Assembly (NCBI RefSeq): GCF_018736045.1
Contig: NZ_CP076132.1
Location: 2,217,501-2,281,500 of the forward strand
Source of the DNA: Flammeovirga yaeyamensis
Lineage (GTDB): Bacteria; Bacteroidota; Bacteroidia; Cytophagales; Flammeovirgaceae
DNA length: 64,000 nt
Direction of reading: 5' to 3'
The position numbers and the translations under genes are program-made. The notes under the pieces are model-generated. The model ran no database searches and was not told the origin of the DNA. It was given only the letters and a program-made list of their open reading frames with translations. Below are positions 1-8,399 of the stretch, piece by piece (positions within the stretch are counted from its first letter, which is position 1; every line of letters begins with the position of its first letter).

Positions 1-2
1 CT

Positions 3-605
3 GAAGTATTGGGAGAGAAAATCAAAACACCTAAACCAAAAGAATTATCATCATCAGCAATGGTATTTTACTGGGGTATTGATCATGATTTTAAGCAACT
101 GGATCTCCATAATATATTTTTCTCAAACGATTATCAGAAAGAGTTTAAACAACTTTTTGATGAACTGAAGATTCCTGAGGATCCTACTATCTATGTGCAT
201 ATTAGTAGTGTATTGAATAAGAATGATGCACCAGAGAATTCTCAGAATTGGTTTGTGATGATCAATGTACCTGCTTTACCAGAAGTATTTACAAAAGAGA
301 AAGTTTCAGAAATAGAAGCTCTTTTGATTAAAAAACTGAGTGAGTTTTTGAACGTTGATTTAAAAGAAAAAATTGTTTGTTCAAAAAATTGGACACCTAA
401 AAAAATTGAAGAGGATACATTAAGTTGGAAAGGTGCTTTGTATGGTTTAAATAGTAATAAATTAACACATGCACTTTACAGACAAAGAAATAAATCGAAT
501 CATTACAAGAATTTATACTTTGTGGGTGGTAGTGTACATCCTGGTGGAGGTATCCCACTTTGTTTAAATAGTTCTAAAATTGTAGAAAGTTTAATCAATG
601 AGTAG
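3..605 (+). CDS. carotenoid desaturase, C-terminal part (CrtI/CrtD family)
   Basis: This is the last 200 or so residues of an FAD-dependent carotenoid desaturase; the reading frame is open to the left edge of the window, so the start lies outside. The final segment (YFVGGSVHPGGGIPLCLNSS) is the conserved C-terminal FAD-binding signature of the phytoene desaturase family, where related enzymes read GAsthPGgGvP. The stop overlaps the next gene by 8 bases, so the two are translationally coupled. Because the next gene is a CruF-type hydratase, this copy may be the 3,4-desaturase CrtD, which acts after hydration, rather than the phytoene desaturase CrtI. That choice is inference from context; family membership is secure. 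Confidence 0.85.
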   Translation, partial: EVLGEKIKTPKPKELSSSAMVFYWGIDHDFKQLDLHNIFFSNDYQKEFKQLFDELKIPEDPTIYVHISSVLNKNDAPENSQNWFVMINVPALPEVFTKEKVSEIEALLIKKLSEFLNVDLKEKIVCSKNWTPKKIEEDTLSWKGALYGLNSNKLTHALYRQRNKSNHYKNLYFVGGSVHPGGGIPLCLNSSKIVESLINE

Positions 606-1266
606 TAAAGAACTGATATTGAAATTGCAATCCTATAGTCCTGCATTAAAGGTAAAGGTCGTCCTACTCATTTTTTATAGTGTAGGAGGGGTAGTAGCTT
701 TCACACCTTTAAATCAACTATTACTACCTTTCACTCCCGTTTTATTAACTGCATCTTTTATTGTATTATTTTCTTTTGAAGAAAATCGGAGTCAACCTTT
801 TTACTATTGGTTGATTTTCACTTACCTCGTCAGCTTCTTTGTCGAATGGCATGGTACTACATATGGATTGCTTTTTGGGGAATATGTTTATCTAAACAAT
901 CTAGGACCCAAAGTATTCGATGTGCCTTTGGTCATACCTATCAATTGGATCATTTTAGCGATTGCAGGATTCAATATAGGAAGTTCTTTTAAAGGAAAGT
1001 TACCACTATTACCTATAGCTCTTATTTGCAGTGTGATAGTCGTAATGTTAGATGTACTTATAGAGATTGTCTGTGAACCACTTGGTTTTTGGGTTTGGGA
1101 TGATGGGATGCCTCCCTTCAAAAACTATTTCACATGGTGGTTTTTTATGTCTATCTTTATCTATCTAAAACTGAAATATATTCCTAACAGAAATAATTTA
1201 TCGATATTTTTATTTATTCTAATTTTAGGATACTTTTTCCTACAAGTTATTGCTCATAATCTATAA
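598..1266 (+). CDS. cruF: carotenoid 1,2-hydratase, CruF-like membrane protein
   Basis: A 222-residue integral membrane protein with about seven or eight hydrophobic segments. It carries the pattern of the carotenoid biosynthesis protein family (PF04240, formerly DUF422): EWHGTTYGLLFGEYVYLNNL around residues 83-102, then LGPKVFDVPLVIPINW. Family members such as CruF add water to the psi end of an acyclic or monocyclic carotenoid to give a 1-hydroxy end. It overlaps the upstream desaturase by 8 bases and is followed after 5 bases by the CrtZ-like gene, so it lies within an operon. A carotenoid role is well supported by the neighbours; the exact reaction is assigned from family knowledge. Confidence 0.8.
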   Translation: MSSKELILKLQSYSPALKVKVVLLIFYSVGGVVAFTPLNQLLLPFTPVLLTASFIVLFSFEENRSQPFYYWLIFTYLVSFFVEWHGTTYGLLFGEYVYLNNLGPKVFDVPLVIPINWIILAIAGFNIGSSFKGKLPLLPIALICSVIVVMLDVLIEIVCEPLGFWVWDDGMPPFKNYFTWWFFMSIFIYLKLKYIPNRNNLSIFLFILILGYFFLQVIAHNL

Positions 1267-1271
1267 TCATT

Positions 1272-1772
1272 ATGGAAATTATTATTAATTCACTAATCGT
1301 ACTAACAACCTTCTTTTTTATGGAATTTGTAGCTTGGGCTACACATAAATATGTAATGCACGGATTTCTGTGGTATTTACACGAAGATCACCATGAACCA
1401 CATGATCATTTCTTTGAAAAAAATGATGCTTTCTTCCTCATTTTTGCAGTACCGTCTTGGTTGGGTATTATGTTAGGAATGATGTACAATCAGTATGTAT
1501 TTGTATGGATAGGTGTTGGCATTGCATTATATGGGTTGTGTTACTTTTTAACACACGATGTGTTAATTCATCGTCGTTTTAAATGGTTTGATAAAACCAA
1601 TAACAGATACTTTAGAGCCATTAGAAAAGCACATAAAGTACATCATAAAAACCAAGGGAAATACGATAGTAAGTGTTTTGGAATGCTGATTGTACCAAAG
1701 AAATATTGGGAAGAAGCAAAAGCTAAACCTTCAAGAAATAAACAAAAACACAGAAATGCCGGAGCAGTTTAA
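1272..1772 (+). CDS. crtZ: beta-carotene hydroxylase, CrtZ-like (fatty acid hydroxylase superfamily)
   Basis: A 166-residue membrane di-iron hydroxylase. The histidine clusters expected for CrtZ are visible: HKYVMH near residue 25, HEDHHEPHDH around residues 37-47, and HKVHHK near residue 120, with hydrophobic segments between them. CrtZ adds the 3-hydroxyl group to beta-ionone rings. It lies 5 bases after cruF, and its last 17 bases overlap the start of the cyclase gene. Length and motif order match bacterial CrtZ proteins well. Confidence 0.9.
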   Translation: MEIIINSLIVLTTFFFMEFVAWATHKYVMHGFLWYLHEDHHEPHDHFFEKNDAFFLIFAVPSWLGIMLGMMYNQYVFVWIGVGIALYGLCYFLTHDVLIHRRFKWFDKTNNRYFRAIRKAHKVHHKNQGKYDSKCFGMLIVPKKYWEEAKAKPSRNKQKHRNAGAV

Positions 1773-2421
1773 TTTATATTTAATCATAAACTTCATAGCA
1801 TTAGCAGGGCCATTTTTTTTAAGTTTCGATAAAAAAGTGGCCTTTTATAAGCATTGGGGAAAACTATTATTTTCATTAATATTCCTTTGGACAATTTATC
1901 TTCCTTGGGATATTTTCTTCGCAGCAACAGATCAATGGGGCTTCAACCCAAATTATTTGATGGGTATTGAGTTTGCTTTTCTACCTATAGAGGAGTGGAT
2001 GTTCTTTCTCATCATACCTTACTGCTTCCTATTTATTTATGAATGTATAAAAACTTATTTTCCTTCGACAACTTCGAAGACGGAAATGCCTTTTTATTTA
2101 TTGCTCGGGGTAGCTATTTCACAAACGCTTCATGGAGGTATCTATTCTTATATGAATCTTGTTGTTATCCTGTTTGCTTTTTTGATCACAAGAAATAGTC
2201 TAACAAAAGCCTTTTGGTATAGTTACGCCATCACACTAATTCCTTTCCTTATTTTTAATGGAATCCTTACAGGAAGCATAACCCCTTCACCTGTGGTTTG
2301 GTACAATCAAGCTGCTTTTAGTGGAGTGAGATTAGGAACAATTCCCACAGAGGACTTTATCTATCTTTTGGGGATGATGTTACTTTGTATTAAAGGGTGG
2401 TATTGGATGGAAAAGAAGTAA
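1756..2421 (+). CDS. lycopene cyclase, CrtYcd type
   Basis: A membrane protein of 221 residues when started at ATG 1756. The frame is open to an ATG at 1690, but that start would run 83 bases into crtZ, and the extra residues look like out-of-frame crtZ; the start MPEQFNLYLI fits the family. Two repeats of the lycopene cyclase domain (as in heterodimeric CrtYc/CrtYd and fungal fused forms) fit the hydrophobic pattern, and the conserved acidic motif is seen as FLPIEEWMFFLIIPYCF near residue 75. The enzyme closes the psi end of lycopene into a beta ring. It is the last gene of the carotenoid operon. Confidence 0.85.
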   Translation: MPEQFNLYLIINFIALAGPFFLSFDKKVAFYKHWGKLLFSLIFLWTIYLPWDIFFAATDQWGFNPNYLMGIEFAFLPIEEWMFFLIIPYCFLFIYECIKTYFPSTTSKTEMPFYLLLGVAISQTLHGGIYSYMNLVVILFAFLITRNSLTKAFWYSYAITLIPFLIFNGILTGSITPSPVVWYNQAAFSGVRLGTIPTEDFIYLLGMMLLCIKGWYWMEKK

Positions 2422-2747
2422 GGGGAAAAGTAAAAAGTAAGAGGGAAGAGGGAAGAGGGAAGTTGAGATTTTTGTAATTCTTGGGGAATTTGAGTTAGGA
2501 GTTAGCTAAGTTAATGTAGAAGTAAAACTGGTGCAAATGTTAAGCGATAGCGCCATTTTGCCCATAAACGTTAGAGGTCTCCCGACCTCGTTTTTAAACT
2601 AAGGAACTAAGTGGGATTCTCTTCTTTGGGTAGAGAGGTGGTGAAACCCCTCGTGATGTCTCTAGGTTATAAAAACCTGTAATTTTATAAGAAGTTCTAC
2701 GTATCTCAGTATCAAAGTGGATTCATAAAATATCAATCTTGGCTGCA
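2422..2747. repeat. non-coding stretch with tandem repeat and several hairpins
   Basis: A 326-base gap without a credible gene. It opens with three copies of the 7-base unit GAGGGAA (2441-2461). A GAGGTC/GACCTC stem with a four-base loop lies at 2574-2589, with outer AAAC/GTTT pairing. TAGAGA at 2631-2636 pairs with TCTCTA at 2659-2664, and inside it GAGGTGG (bulged T) can pair with CCCCTC. AGGTT/AACCT forms another small stem at 2664-2678. The base composition is more G+C-rich than in neighbouring gaps. It resembles a REP-type palindrome cluster or the remnant of a small mobile element; an RNA gene cannot be excluded. Confidence 0.45.
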
Positions 2748-4058
2748 CTAATCATTCAAATATCCAGGTAACCAAGTCACAATTTCTGGGAATAACACTA
2801 CAATCAAAATCAATATCAATTGGATGCCTATGTAGGGAAGTATTCCTTTATAGATATCAGATGTTTTGATACTTTTTGGGGCAACTCCTTTTAGATAAAA
2901 TAGGGAGAACCCAAATGGTGGGGTGAGGAAAGAGGTTTGTAGGTTTAATGATATCAATATTCCTATCCACAATAAATTCATGTCATAAAGTAAGAAGATT
3001 GGAGTGACTACTGGAATGAATATGAATATGATTTCTATAAAGTCAATGAAGAAGCCAGTGATAAAAATGCCCAGCATTACTATGGCCAAAAAGGCATATG
3101 GAGATAGGTTAGCTTGTTGAATAAAGTGAACGAGCATTTCGTCTCCTCCTAATCCTCTGAAAACTAAACCAAATGCTGTAGCACCTACTAATATCATAAA
3201 AACCATACTACTCAAATGTCCACTTTCATAGGCGGCATCTTTCATTACTTTCCAAGTAAGTTTCTTTTCGAATAGAGTTAATATTGTGGCACATAATGCT
3301 CCAATCCCTGCAGCTTCTGTTGGAGAGGCGATACCTAGGAATATGCTTCCTAATACCGCTATTATCAATAAGAAAGGGAGGACAAAAGTATTTAATAAGG
3401 ATTTGTAGGATAATTCACTTTTAAATTGCTGTATTTCTTCTTGAGAATAATGGGGGACTTTCTCAGGATTTAAAACAGCATATATATATACAAAAAGGAT
3501 GTATAATGTTACCAATGCAACTCCTGGAATAACTGCAGCGACAAATAAATCACCAATTGAAATATTCATCACATTACCCATTAATATTAATACAATACTT
3601 GGAGGTATAATTTGCCCTAATGTACCAGATGCTGCTATGATACCTGTTGCATATTTTTTATCATATCCTCGATTTAACATGGCAGGGAGACTCATTAAAC
3701 CCATAGTTACTACAGTAGCGCCAACAATTCCAGTAGAGGCTGCAAGCATAGCACCTACAATGGCTACAGAGATGGCAAGTCCGCCTTTCAATCTACCCAA
3801 TAGAATCGCCATAGTTTGTAATAACCGTTGAGCAATGCCTGATTTTTCCAACATTACACCCATATATATAAATAATGGAACGGCAATAAGAATTTGATTA
3901 TTCATCGTTCCATATATTCTCAATGGGAGGAGATAGAAAATATCTGTTCCGAAAGTAAAGTAGCCAAAAAGGAGAGAAATACCTGCTAAAGTAAATGCAA
4001 CAGGAAACCCTAAAAGTAATGTGACAAATAAACAGAGGAATAAAAGTAGTAATATCAT
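2748..4058 (-). CDS. dctM: TRAP transporter large permease (DctM family)
   Basis: A very hydrophobic 436-residue protein with about twelve membrane segments, matching the length and layout of DctM, the large membrane subunit of tripartite ATP-independent periplasmic transporters. Typical features are the N-terminal LLLFLCLFVTLLLGFPVAF and the conserved stretch ASGTLGQIIPPSIVLILMG near residue 145. It uses an ion gradient to carry an organic acid or similar solute delivered by a periplasmic binding protein. Its start overlaps the end of the DctQ gene by 4 bases, so the two are coupled. No DctP binding-protein gene lies beside it. Confidence 0.93.
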   Translation of the reverse strand: MILLLLFLCLFVTLLLGFPVAFTLAGISLLFGYFTFGTDIFYLLPLRIYGTMNNQILIAVPLFIYMGVMLEKSGIAQRLLQTMAILLGRLKGGLAISVAIVGAMLAASTGIVGATVVTMGLMSLPAMLNRGYDKKYATGIIAASGTLGQIIPPSIVLILMGNVMNISIGDLFVAAVIPGVALVTLYILFVYIYAVLNPEKVPHYSQEEIQQFKSELSYKSLLNTFVLPFLLIIAVLGSIFLGIASPTEAAGIGALCATILTLFEKKLTWKVMKDAAYESGHLSSMVFMILVGATAFGLVFRGLGGDEMLVHFIQQANLSPYAFLAIVMLGIFITGFFIDFIEIIFIFIPVVTPIFLLYDMNLLWIGILISLNLQTSFLTPPFGFSLFYLKGVAPKSIKTSDIYKGILPYIGIQLILILIVVLFPEIVTWLPGYLND

Positions 4059-4561
4059 GAGGTGGGAGTTCCTTTTAATTCGAATAATTTACTCAACATC
4101 AAACTGACTCCTTGAAGAAGAAGCAAAGACATTGATATTGGGATGATGGCTTTAATAATAAATCTGAAGTGTAATCCACCGGCATCAGTAGACTTTTCCA
4201 TAATCACCCATGAATTATATACATATGGAATGCTTGCATGGATAACAAAAAGACAAAAGGGAATAAGAAAAAACAGAATGCCAAAAATATCTACCCATCG
4301 CTTATTTCGATCAGAAAACTTCTGATACAAGGCATCTACGCGAACATGTTTATTCATTAATAAAGTATTGGGAGCATTAAGTAGAAAAATACACCCGAAA
4401 ATGTGCCATTCTAGTTCTGTTATTCCTGCCGTACTAAAGTTGAAAAAATATCTGAGTGCCACATCCACACAAACAATCAAGATTAAAAGTATTGTAAAAA
4501 GTGAAATTCCTTTCCCAATAGTTTTATTTAACAAATTAATCCAACGAATAAGTTTGTCCAT
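4055..4561 (-). CDS. dctQ: TRAP transporter small permease (DctQ family)
   Basis: A 168-residue protein with four predicted membrane segments, as in DctQ subunits. The segment ELEWHIFGCIFLLNAPNTLL followed by NKHVRVDALYQKFSDRNKRWVD is a recognisable DctQ signature. It pairs with DctM to form the membrane part of the transporter. It is the first gene of the two-gene unit; the region upstream leads into the divergent uppS gene, where a binding-protein gene would normally sit. Confidence 0.9.
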   Translation of the reverse strand: MDKLIRWINLLNKTIGKGISLFTILLILIVCVDVALRYFFNFSTAGITELEWHIFGCIFLLNAPNTLLMNKHVRVDALYQKFSDRNKRWVDIFGILFFLIPFCLFVIHASIPYVYNSWVIMEKSTDAGGLHFRFIIKAIIPISMSLLLLQGVSLMLSKLFELKGTPTS

Positions 4562-4800
4562 AGTAAAAAATGCTATTATCGGTCTATATCATTGATAATC
4601 CGATAGAATAGGAAAAAATAGCTTGAAAAATGTCTTTTTATTAACAACAAAAATAGTTCATATTATTAAATTACTTATAAATCTTTCTACTTTTGATACA
4701 AATTTGGTTGATAACTGTTCGAATTATCTTTAATTTCGCCGTTCAGTAGCTTATAAATTAATCTACATATCAATTTATTGTTCAAGAAGGGGTTTTTACC

Positions 4801-5532
4801 ATGAGTATAAACATAGATAAAGCAAATCTACCGAAACACGTTGCCATTATAATGGATGGAAACGGAAGGTGGGCAAAGAAGCAAGGAGCAAAAAGAATTT
4901 TTGGTCACAGAAATGCTATCAAGGCTGTACGTGAAGCTACCGAAGGCTGTGCAGAGTTGGGAATAGATTTTCTTACACTTTACGCTTTTTCTACAGAAAA
5001 CTGGGATAGACCTAAAGCAGAAGTTTTAGGTTTAATGCAATTATTAGTTTCTACTATACGCTCAGAAACTAAAACCCTGACTAAGAATAATGTAAAGCTC
5101 AAAGCAATTGGTGACCTTTCTAAGTTGCCATCCGACTGTCGAAAAGAATTGCAAGAAGCAATGCAACTAACAGAAGGAAATACGGGTCTAACATTAGTGT
5201 TGGCATTAAGCTATAGTGGGAGATGGGATCTAACTCAAGCGACACGTCGGATGAGTGAAGATTTTAAAGAAGGTAAAATTGATAGTATTGAACAAGATAC
5301 GATCAAACAATATCTTTCAACTGCTACTATGCCTGATCCTGAACTCCTCATCAGAACAAGCGGAGAACAAAGAATTAGTAATTTCTTGTTATGGGAAATT
5401 GCTTATACTGAATTATTTTTTACGAATATACTCTGGCCTGATTTCCGTAGAGACGTTTTACATGATGCAATAATGGCTTTCCAAAATAGAGAGCGCCGTT
5501 ATGGTAAGACTAGTGAACAACTAACTACATAA
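4801..5532 (+). CDS. uppS: isoprenyl transferase (undecaprenyl diphosphate synthase)
   Basis: A 243-residue cis-prenyltransferase. The N-terminal motif IIMDGNGRWAKKQG (residues 16-29) contains the catalytic aspartate D19 and the diphosphate-binding residues. TLYAFSTENW (near residue 60) and the C-terminal LIRTSGEQRISNFLLWEIAY with TELFFTNILWPDF complete the family set. It makes the C55 carrier lipid for peptidoglycan and surface glycans. bamA starts 40 bases downstream on the same strand, so the two envelope genes probably share transcription. The ATG is preceded by the purine-rich stretch AAGAAGGGG, which fits a ribosome binding site. Confidence 0.95.
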   Translation: MSINIDKANLPKHVAIIMDGNGRWAKKQGAKRIFGHRNAIKAVREATEGCAELGIDFLTLYAFSTENWDRPKAEVLGLMQLLVSTIRSETKTLTKNNVKLKAIGDLSKLPSDCRKELQEAMQLTEGNTGLTLVLALSYSGRWDLTQATRRMSEDFKEGKIDSIEQDTIKQYLSTATMPDPELLIRTSGEQRISNFLLWEIAYTELFFTNILWPDFRRDVLHDAIMAFQNRERRYGKTSEQLTT

Positions 5533-5572
5533 TCAGATTATTAAAGTATTTAAAAGACATCAAGCAAGACGC

Positions 5573-8110
5573 ATGATATCATCTAATAAAACAGTGAAGA
5601 CACTGTTGATGTTCATCTCAATTTGGACGATCGCAATAACATCCTCTTATGCTCAATTTGGGACAAACTATGGTTCGCAAAGCAACAAGTATAATGTAGA
5701 CTACGGTACTCCGGTAGAGTATACTATCGCAGGTATTGATGTTGTTGGTGCAGACTTTAACGACAAAAATGCCCTTATCAATATCGCTGGCTTTAAAGTG
5801 GGAGAAAAAATTAAAATCCCTGGAGACGCGATTAGTAAAGCGGTAAAGAAATTATGGAAACTTGGTATTGTTGGTGATGTACAAATCAACATCACTGAGA
5901 TTCAAGGAAACGATGTTTATCTTCAAATTGCTTTGAAGGAACGTCCTAAGCTATCAAAATTCTATTTTGAGGGAATCAAAAAAGGTCAAGCCAAAACCTT
6001 AACTGATAAAGTACAGTTAGTGAGAGGTAGAATCGTAACGGAGTCTATGATTCGTAATACTCAGAATATCATTAAGGATCACTACGCTGAAAAAGGTTTT
6101 AAAAACACAGAAGTTAAAATTGTAAAGGAAAAAGATCCTGTTTTAGCCAACTCTGTAGTTTTAAGAATTGATGTTCAAAAGAACTCTAAGGTTAAGATTG
6201 AAGAAATTAATCTTGCTGGTGTAGAAAAGCTGACTGAAAAGAAGGTAAAACGTAAGTTAAAGAAGACGAAGGAAAAGAGATTTGGTAGAATCTTTACACC
6301 ATCAAAATTCGTTGCAGAAGAATATAAAAACGATAAGAAAAGTCTTGTTCAGTATTATAACGAAGAAGGTTACCGTGATGCTGAAATCTTAAGAGATTCT
6401 GTTTATGATGTAGACCCTAAGATGGTATCAATTGATATGGATATCTACGAAGGTACTCGTTATTATTACAGAAATATTACTTGGACAGGTAATTATAAAT
6501 ATACCAACGAAGAGTTAGGTAAAGTATTGGGTATAACAAAAGGAGATGTATACAATACAACTGAACTAAACAAACGTCTTTCTTTTAACCCGAACGGTCA
6601 AGATATTTCTGCCTTATATATGGATGATGGTTACCTATTCTTTAGCGTAACTCCTACAGAAATTATGGTCGAAGGAGATTCGGTTGATGTTGAAATGAGA
6701 GTTTTTGAAGGTGAGCAAGCTTATGTTTCAAAGATTATCGTTAATGGCAACACGAAAACATCCGATCACGTAATTTACCGTGAAATTCGTACCTTGCCAG
6801 GTCAGAAATTCTCTAGATCTGATTTAATTAGAACGCAGAGGGAATTATCAACTCTAGGTTACTTTGACCCAGAAACTATTGATATTCAACCTAAGCCAAA
6901 TATGTCAAATGGTACTGTAGATATCCAATATGGATTAACAGAAAAAGCCAATGACCAGATCGAATTATCCGGTGGTTGGGGTGGTTTCTATGGTTTCGTA
7001 GGTACTGTAGGTCTAGTATTCAATAACTTCTCATTAAGAAACGTAACGGACTTCTCTAAGTGGAGACCTCTACCAGCTGGTGATGGTCAAAGACTACAAT
7101 TGAGGGTTCAAGCATCAGGTATTCAATACCAAACTTACTCAGTATCATTTACTGAACCTTGGTTAGGTGGTCGTAAGCCTAACTCATTAACAGTAAGTTA
7201 TAACTACTCAAATCAAAACTCATACAGCGGTGATGTAAAAATTGGTAGTTTAGGTATTAATGCAGCAACTGTTGCATTAGGTAGAAGATTACAATGGCCG
7301 GATGACTGGTTTACAATGTCTAATTCATTGTCATTCCTAGTATATGATTTGAATAACTGGTATGCTACTGGTTTCGGTGATTATAACAACGGTAAATCTT
7401 ATAACTTAACGTTCAATACTACTCTATCAAGAAACAGTATTGATCAGCCAACTTACCCTCGTAGAGGTTCACAAGTATCCTTGAGTGTGAGTTTAACTCC
7501 TCCTTACTCTGCATTTGGTGACAAAGACTTCTCAGATCCATCAATTTCTGATGAAGAGCGTTACAAGTGGGTAGAGTACCATAAGTGGATGTTTGATAAC
7601 GCTTGGTACCAATCAATCATTGGTGACTTAGTAATGGCAGTAAGAGCCCACGTTGGTTTCTTGGCTGCATATAACCAAGATAAAGGTTTAGGTCCATTCG
7701 AACGTTTCATTATGGGTGGTGACGGTTTAACTCAACAATTCGCACTACTAGGTACGGAAACTATTGGTTTGAGAGGTTATGAAAACAACTCCATAGTTCC
7801 TTACGAATCGAATGGTTTAGGTGGTGTAGTTTATAACAAATATGTAATGGAACTTAGATATCCAGTGTCATTAAACCCAGCAGCAACAATTTACTTATTA
7901 GGTTTTGCTGAAGGTGGTAATAACTGGGCAACAATTGACGAGTTCAACCCATTTGAAATGTATAAATCAGCTGGTTTTGGTGCCAGAATCTTCATGCCTG
8001 CATTTGGTATGTTAGGTATTGACTGGGCTTACGGTTTCGATGCCGCACCAGGTAGATCTGATCCAAGTGGTAGCCAATTCCACTTTACAATCGGTCAACA
8101 GTTGAGATAA
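5573..8110 (+). CDS. bamA: outer membrane protein assembly factor BamA
   Basis: An 845-residue Omp85-family protein with a signal peptide ending near SYAQ (residue 27). Repeated POTRA domains follow in roughly residues 45-490, each with the beta-alpha-alpha-beta pattern and the conserved I..I.V.GN.K style strand (for example VSKIIVNGNTKTSDHVI). The remainder is a transmembrane beta barrel, including the RGYE-type motif IGLRGYENNSIVPYE. BamA inserts barrel proteins, including TonB and SusC-type receptors, into the outer membrane. It follows uppS and ends just before a strong hairpin terminator. The last residue is arginine rather than the aromatic residue common at barrel ends. Confidence 0.95.
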   Translation: MISSNKTVKTLLMFISIWTIAITSSYAQFGTNYGSQSNKYNVDYGTPVEYTIAGIDVVGADFNDKNALINIAGFKVGEKIKIPGDAISKAVKKLWKLGIVGDVQINITEIQGNDVYLQIALKERPKLSKFYFEGIKKGQAKTLTDKVQLVRGRIVTESMIRNTQNIIKDHYAEKGFKNTEVKIVKEKDPVLANSVVLRIDVQKNSKVKIEEINLAGVEKLTEKKVKRKLKKTKEKRFGRIFTPSKFVAEEYKNDKKSLVQYYNEEGYRDAEILRDSVYDVDPKMVSIDMDIYEGTRYYYRNITWTGNYKYTNEELGKVLGITKGDVYNTTELNKRLSFNPNGQDISALYMDDGYLFFSVTPTEIMVEGDSVDVEMRVFEGEQAYVSKIIVNGNTKTSDHVIYREIRTLPGQKFSRSDLIRTQRELSTLGYFDPETIDIQPKPNMSNGTVDIQYGLTEKANDQIELSGGWGGFYGFVGTVGLVFNNFSLRNVTDFSKWRPLPAGDGQRLQLRVQASGIQYQTYSVSFTEPWLGGRKPNSLTVSYNYSNQNSYSGDVKIGSLGINAATVALGRRLQWPDDWFTMSNSLSFLVYDLNNWYATGFGDYNNGKSYNLTFNTTLSRNSIDQPTYPRRGSQVSLSVSLTPPYSAFGDKDFSDPSISDEERYKWVEYHKWMFDNAWYQSIIGDLVMAVRAHVGFLAAYNQDKGLGPFERFIMGGDGLTQQFALLGTETIGLRGYENNSIVPYESNGLGGVVYNKYVMELRYPVSLNPAATIYLLGFAEGGNNWATIDEFNPFEMYKSAGFGARIFMPAFGMLGIDWAYGFDAAPGRSDPSGSQFHFTIGQQLR

Positions 8111-8136
8111 AAAATATTGTACATCTATTGTACGTG

Positions 8137-8166
8137 AAAGCCTCCAGATTCTGGGGGCTTTTTTTG
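8137..8166 (+). terminator. rho-independent terminator after bamA
   Basis: AGCCTCCAG (8139-8147) pairs with CTGGGGGCT (8151-8159), with one G-T wobble and a three-base loop. A run of T residues follows from 8160. The site lies 27 bases after the bamA stop. Confidence 0.85.
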
Positions 8167-8349
8167 TGTTTTTTTGATTTTTATCACCATTTGAGAACTT
8201 CAGTCTTTAAAGAATAAAATACTAATCAATTGATTAAATGTGATAGAATATTCTTTGTTTTATGTACTAAACAAATCATTAAACAAGTAGTTATTTATAT
8301 AAATGAATGATTATTCAGTGATTAAGCTTTTAATTTCTATTTTTAGTGA

Positions 8350-8357
8350 TATATTTG
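8350..8357 (+). promoter_or_regulatory. possible -7 promoter element before the acyl-CoA dehydrogenase
   Basis: TATATTTG matches the Bacteroidota -7 consensus TAnnTTTG exactly and lies 43 bases before the start codon at 8400. No good TTTG -33 box is present at the right distance, so this is only suggestive. The rest of the 289-base gap (8111-8399) is A+T-rich with nothing else recognised apart from the bamA terminator. Confidence 0.3.
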
Positions 8358-8399
8358 AAATTGAAACACACACAATAAACACCTTATACCATTACACAC

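Noticed and set aside
888-1121. Minus-strand open frame inside cruF, and similar frames inside other genes
   Set aside because: These are shadows of well-supported genes on the other strand or in another frame, without ribosome binding sites or family matches.
1690-1755. Longer N-terminus for the lycopene cyclase
   Set aside because: It would run 83 bases into crtZ and the added residues do not fit the family; ATG 1756 does.
2422-2747. tRNA or known riboswitch
   Set aside because: The hairpins do not form a cloverleaf and no T-loop consensus or known aptamer core was recognised.
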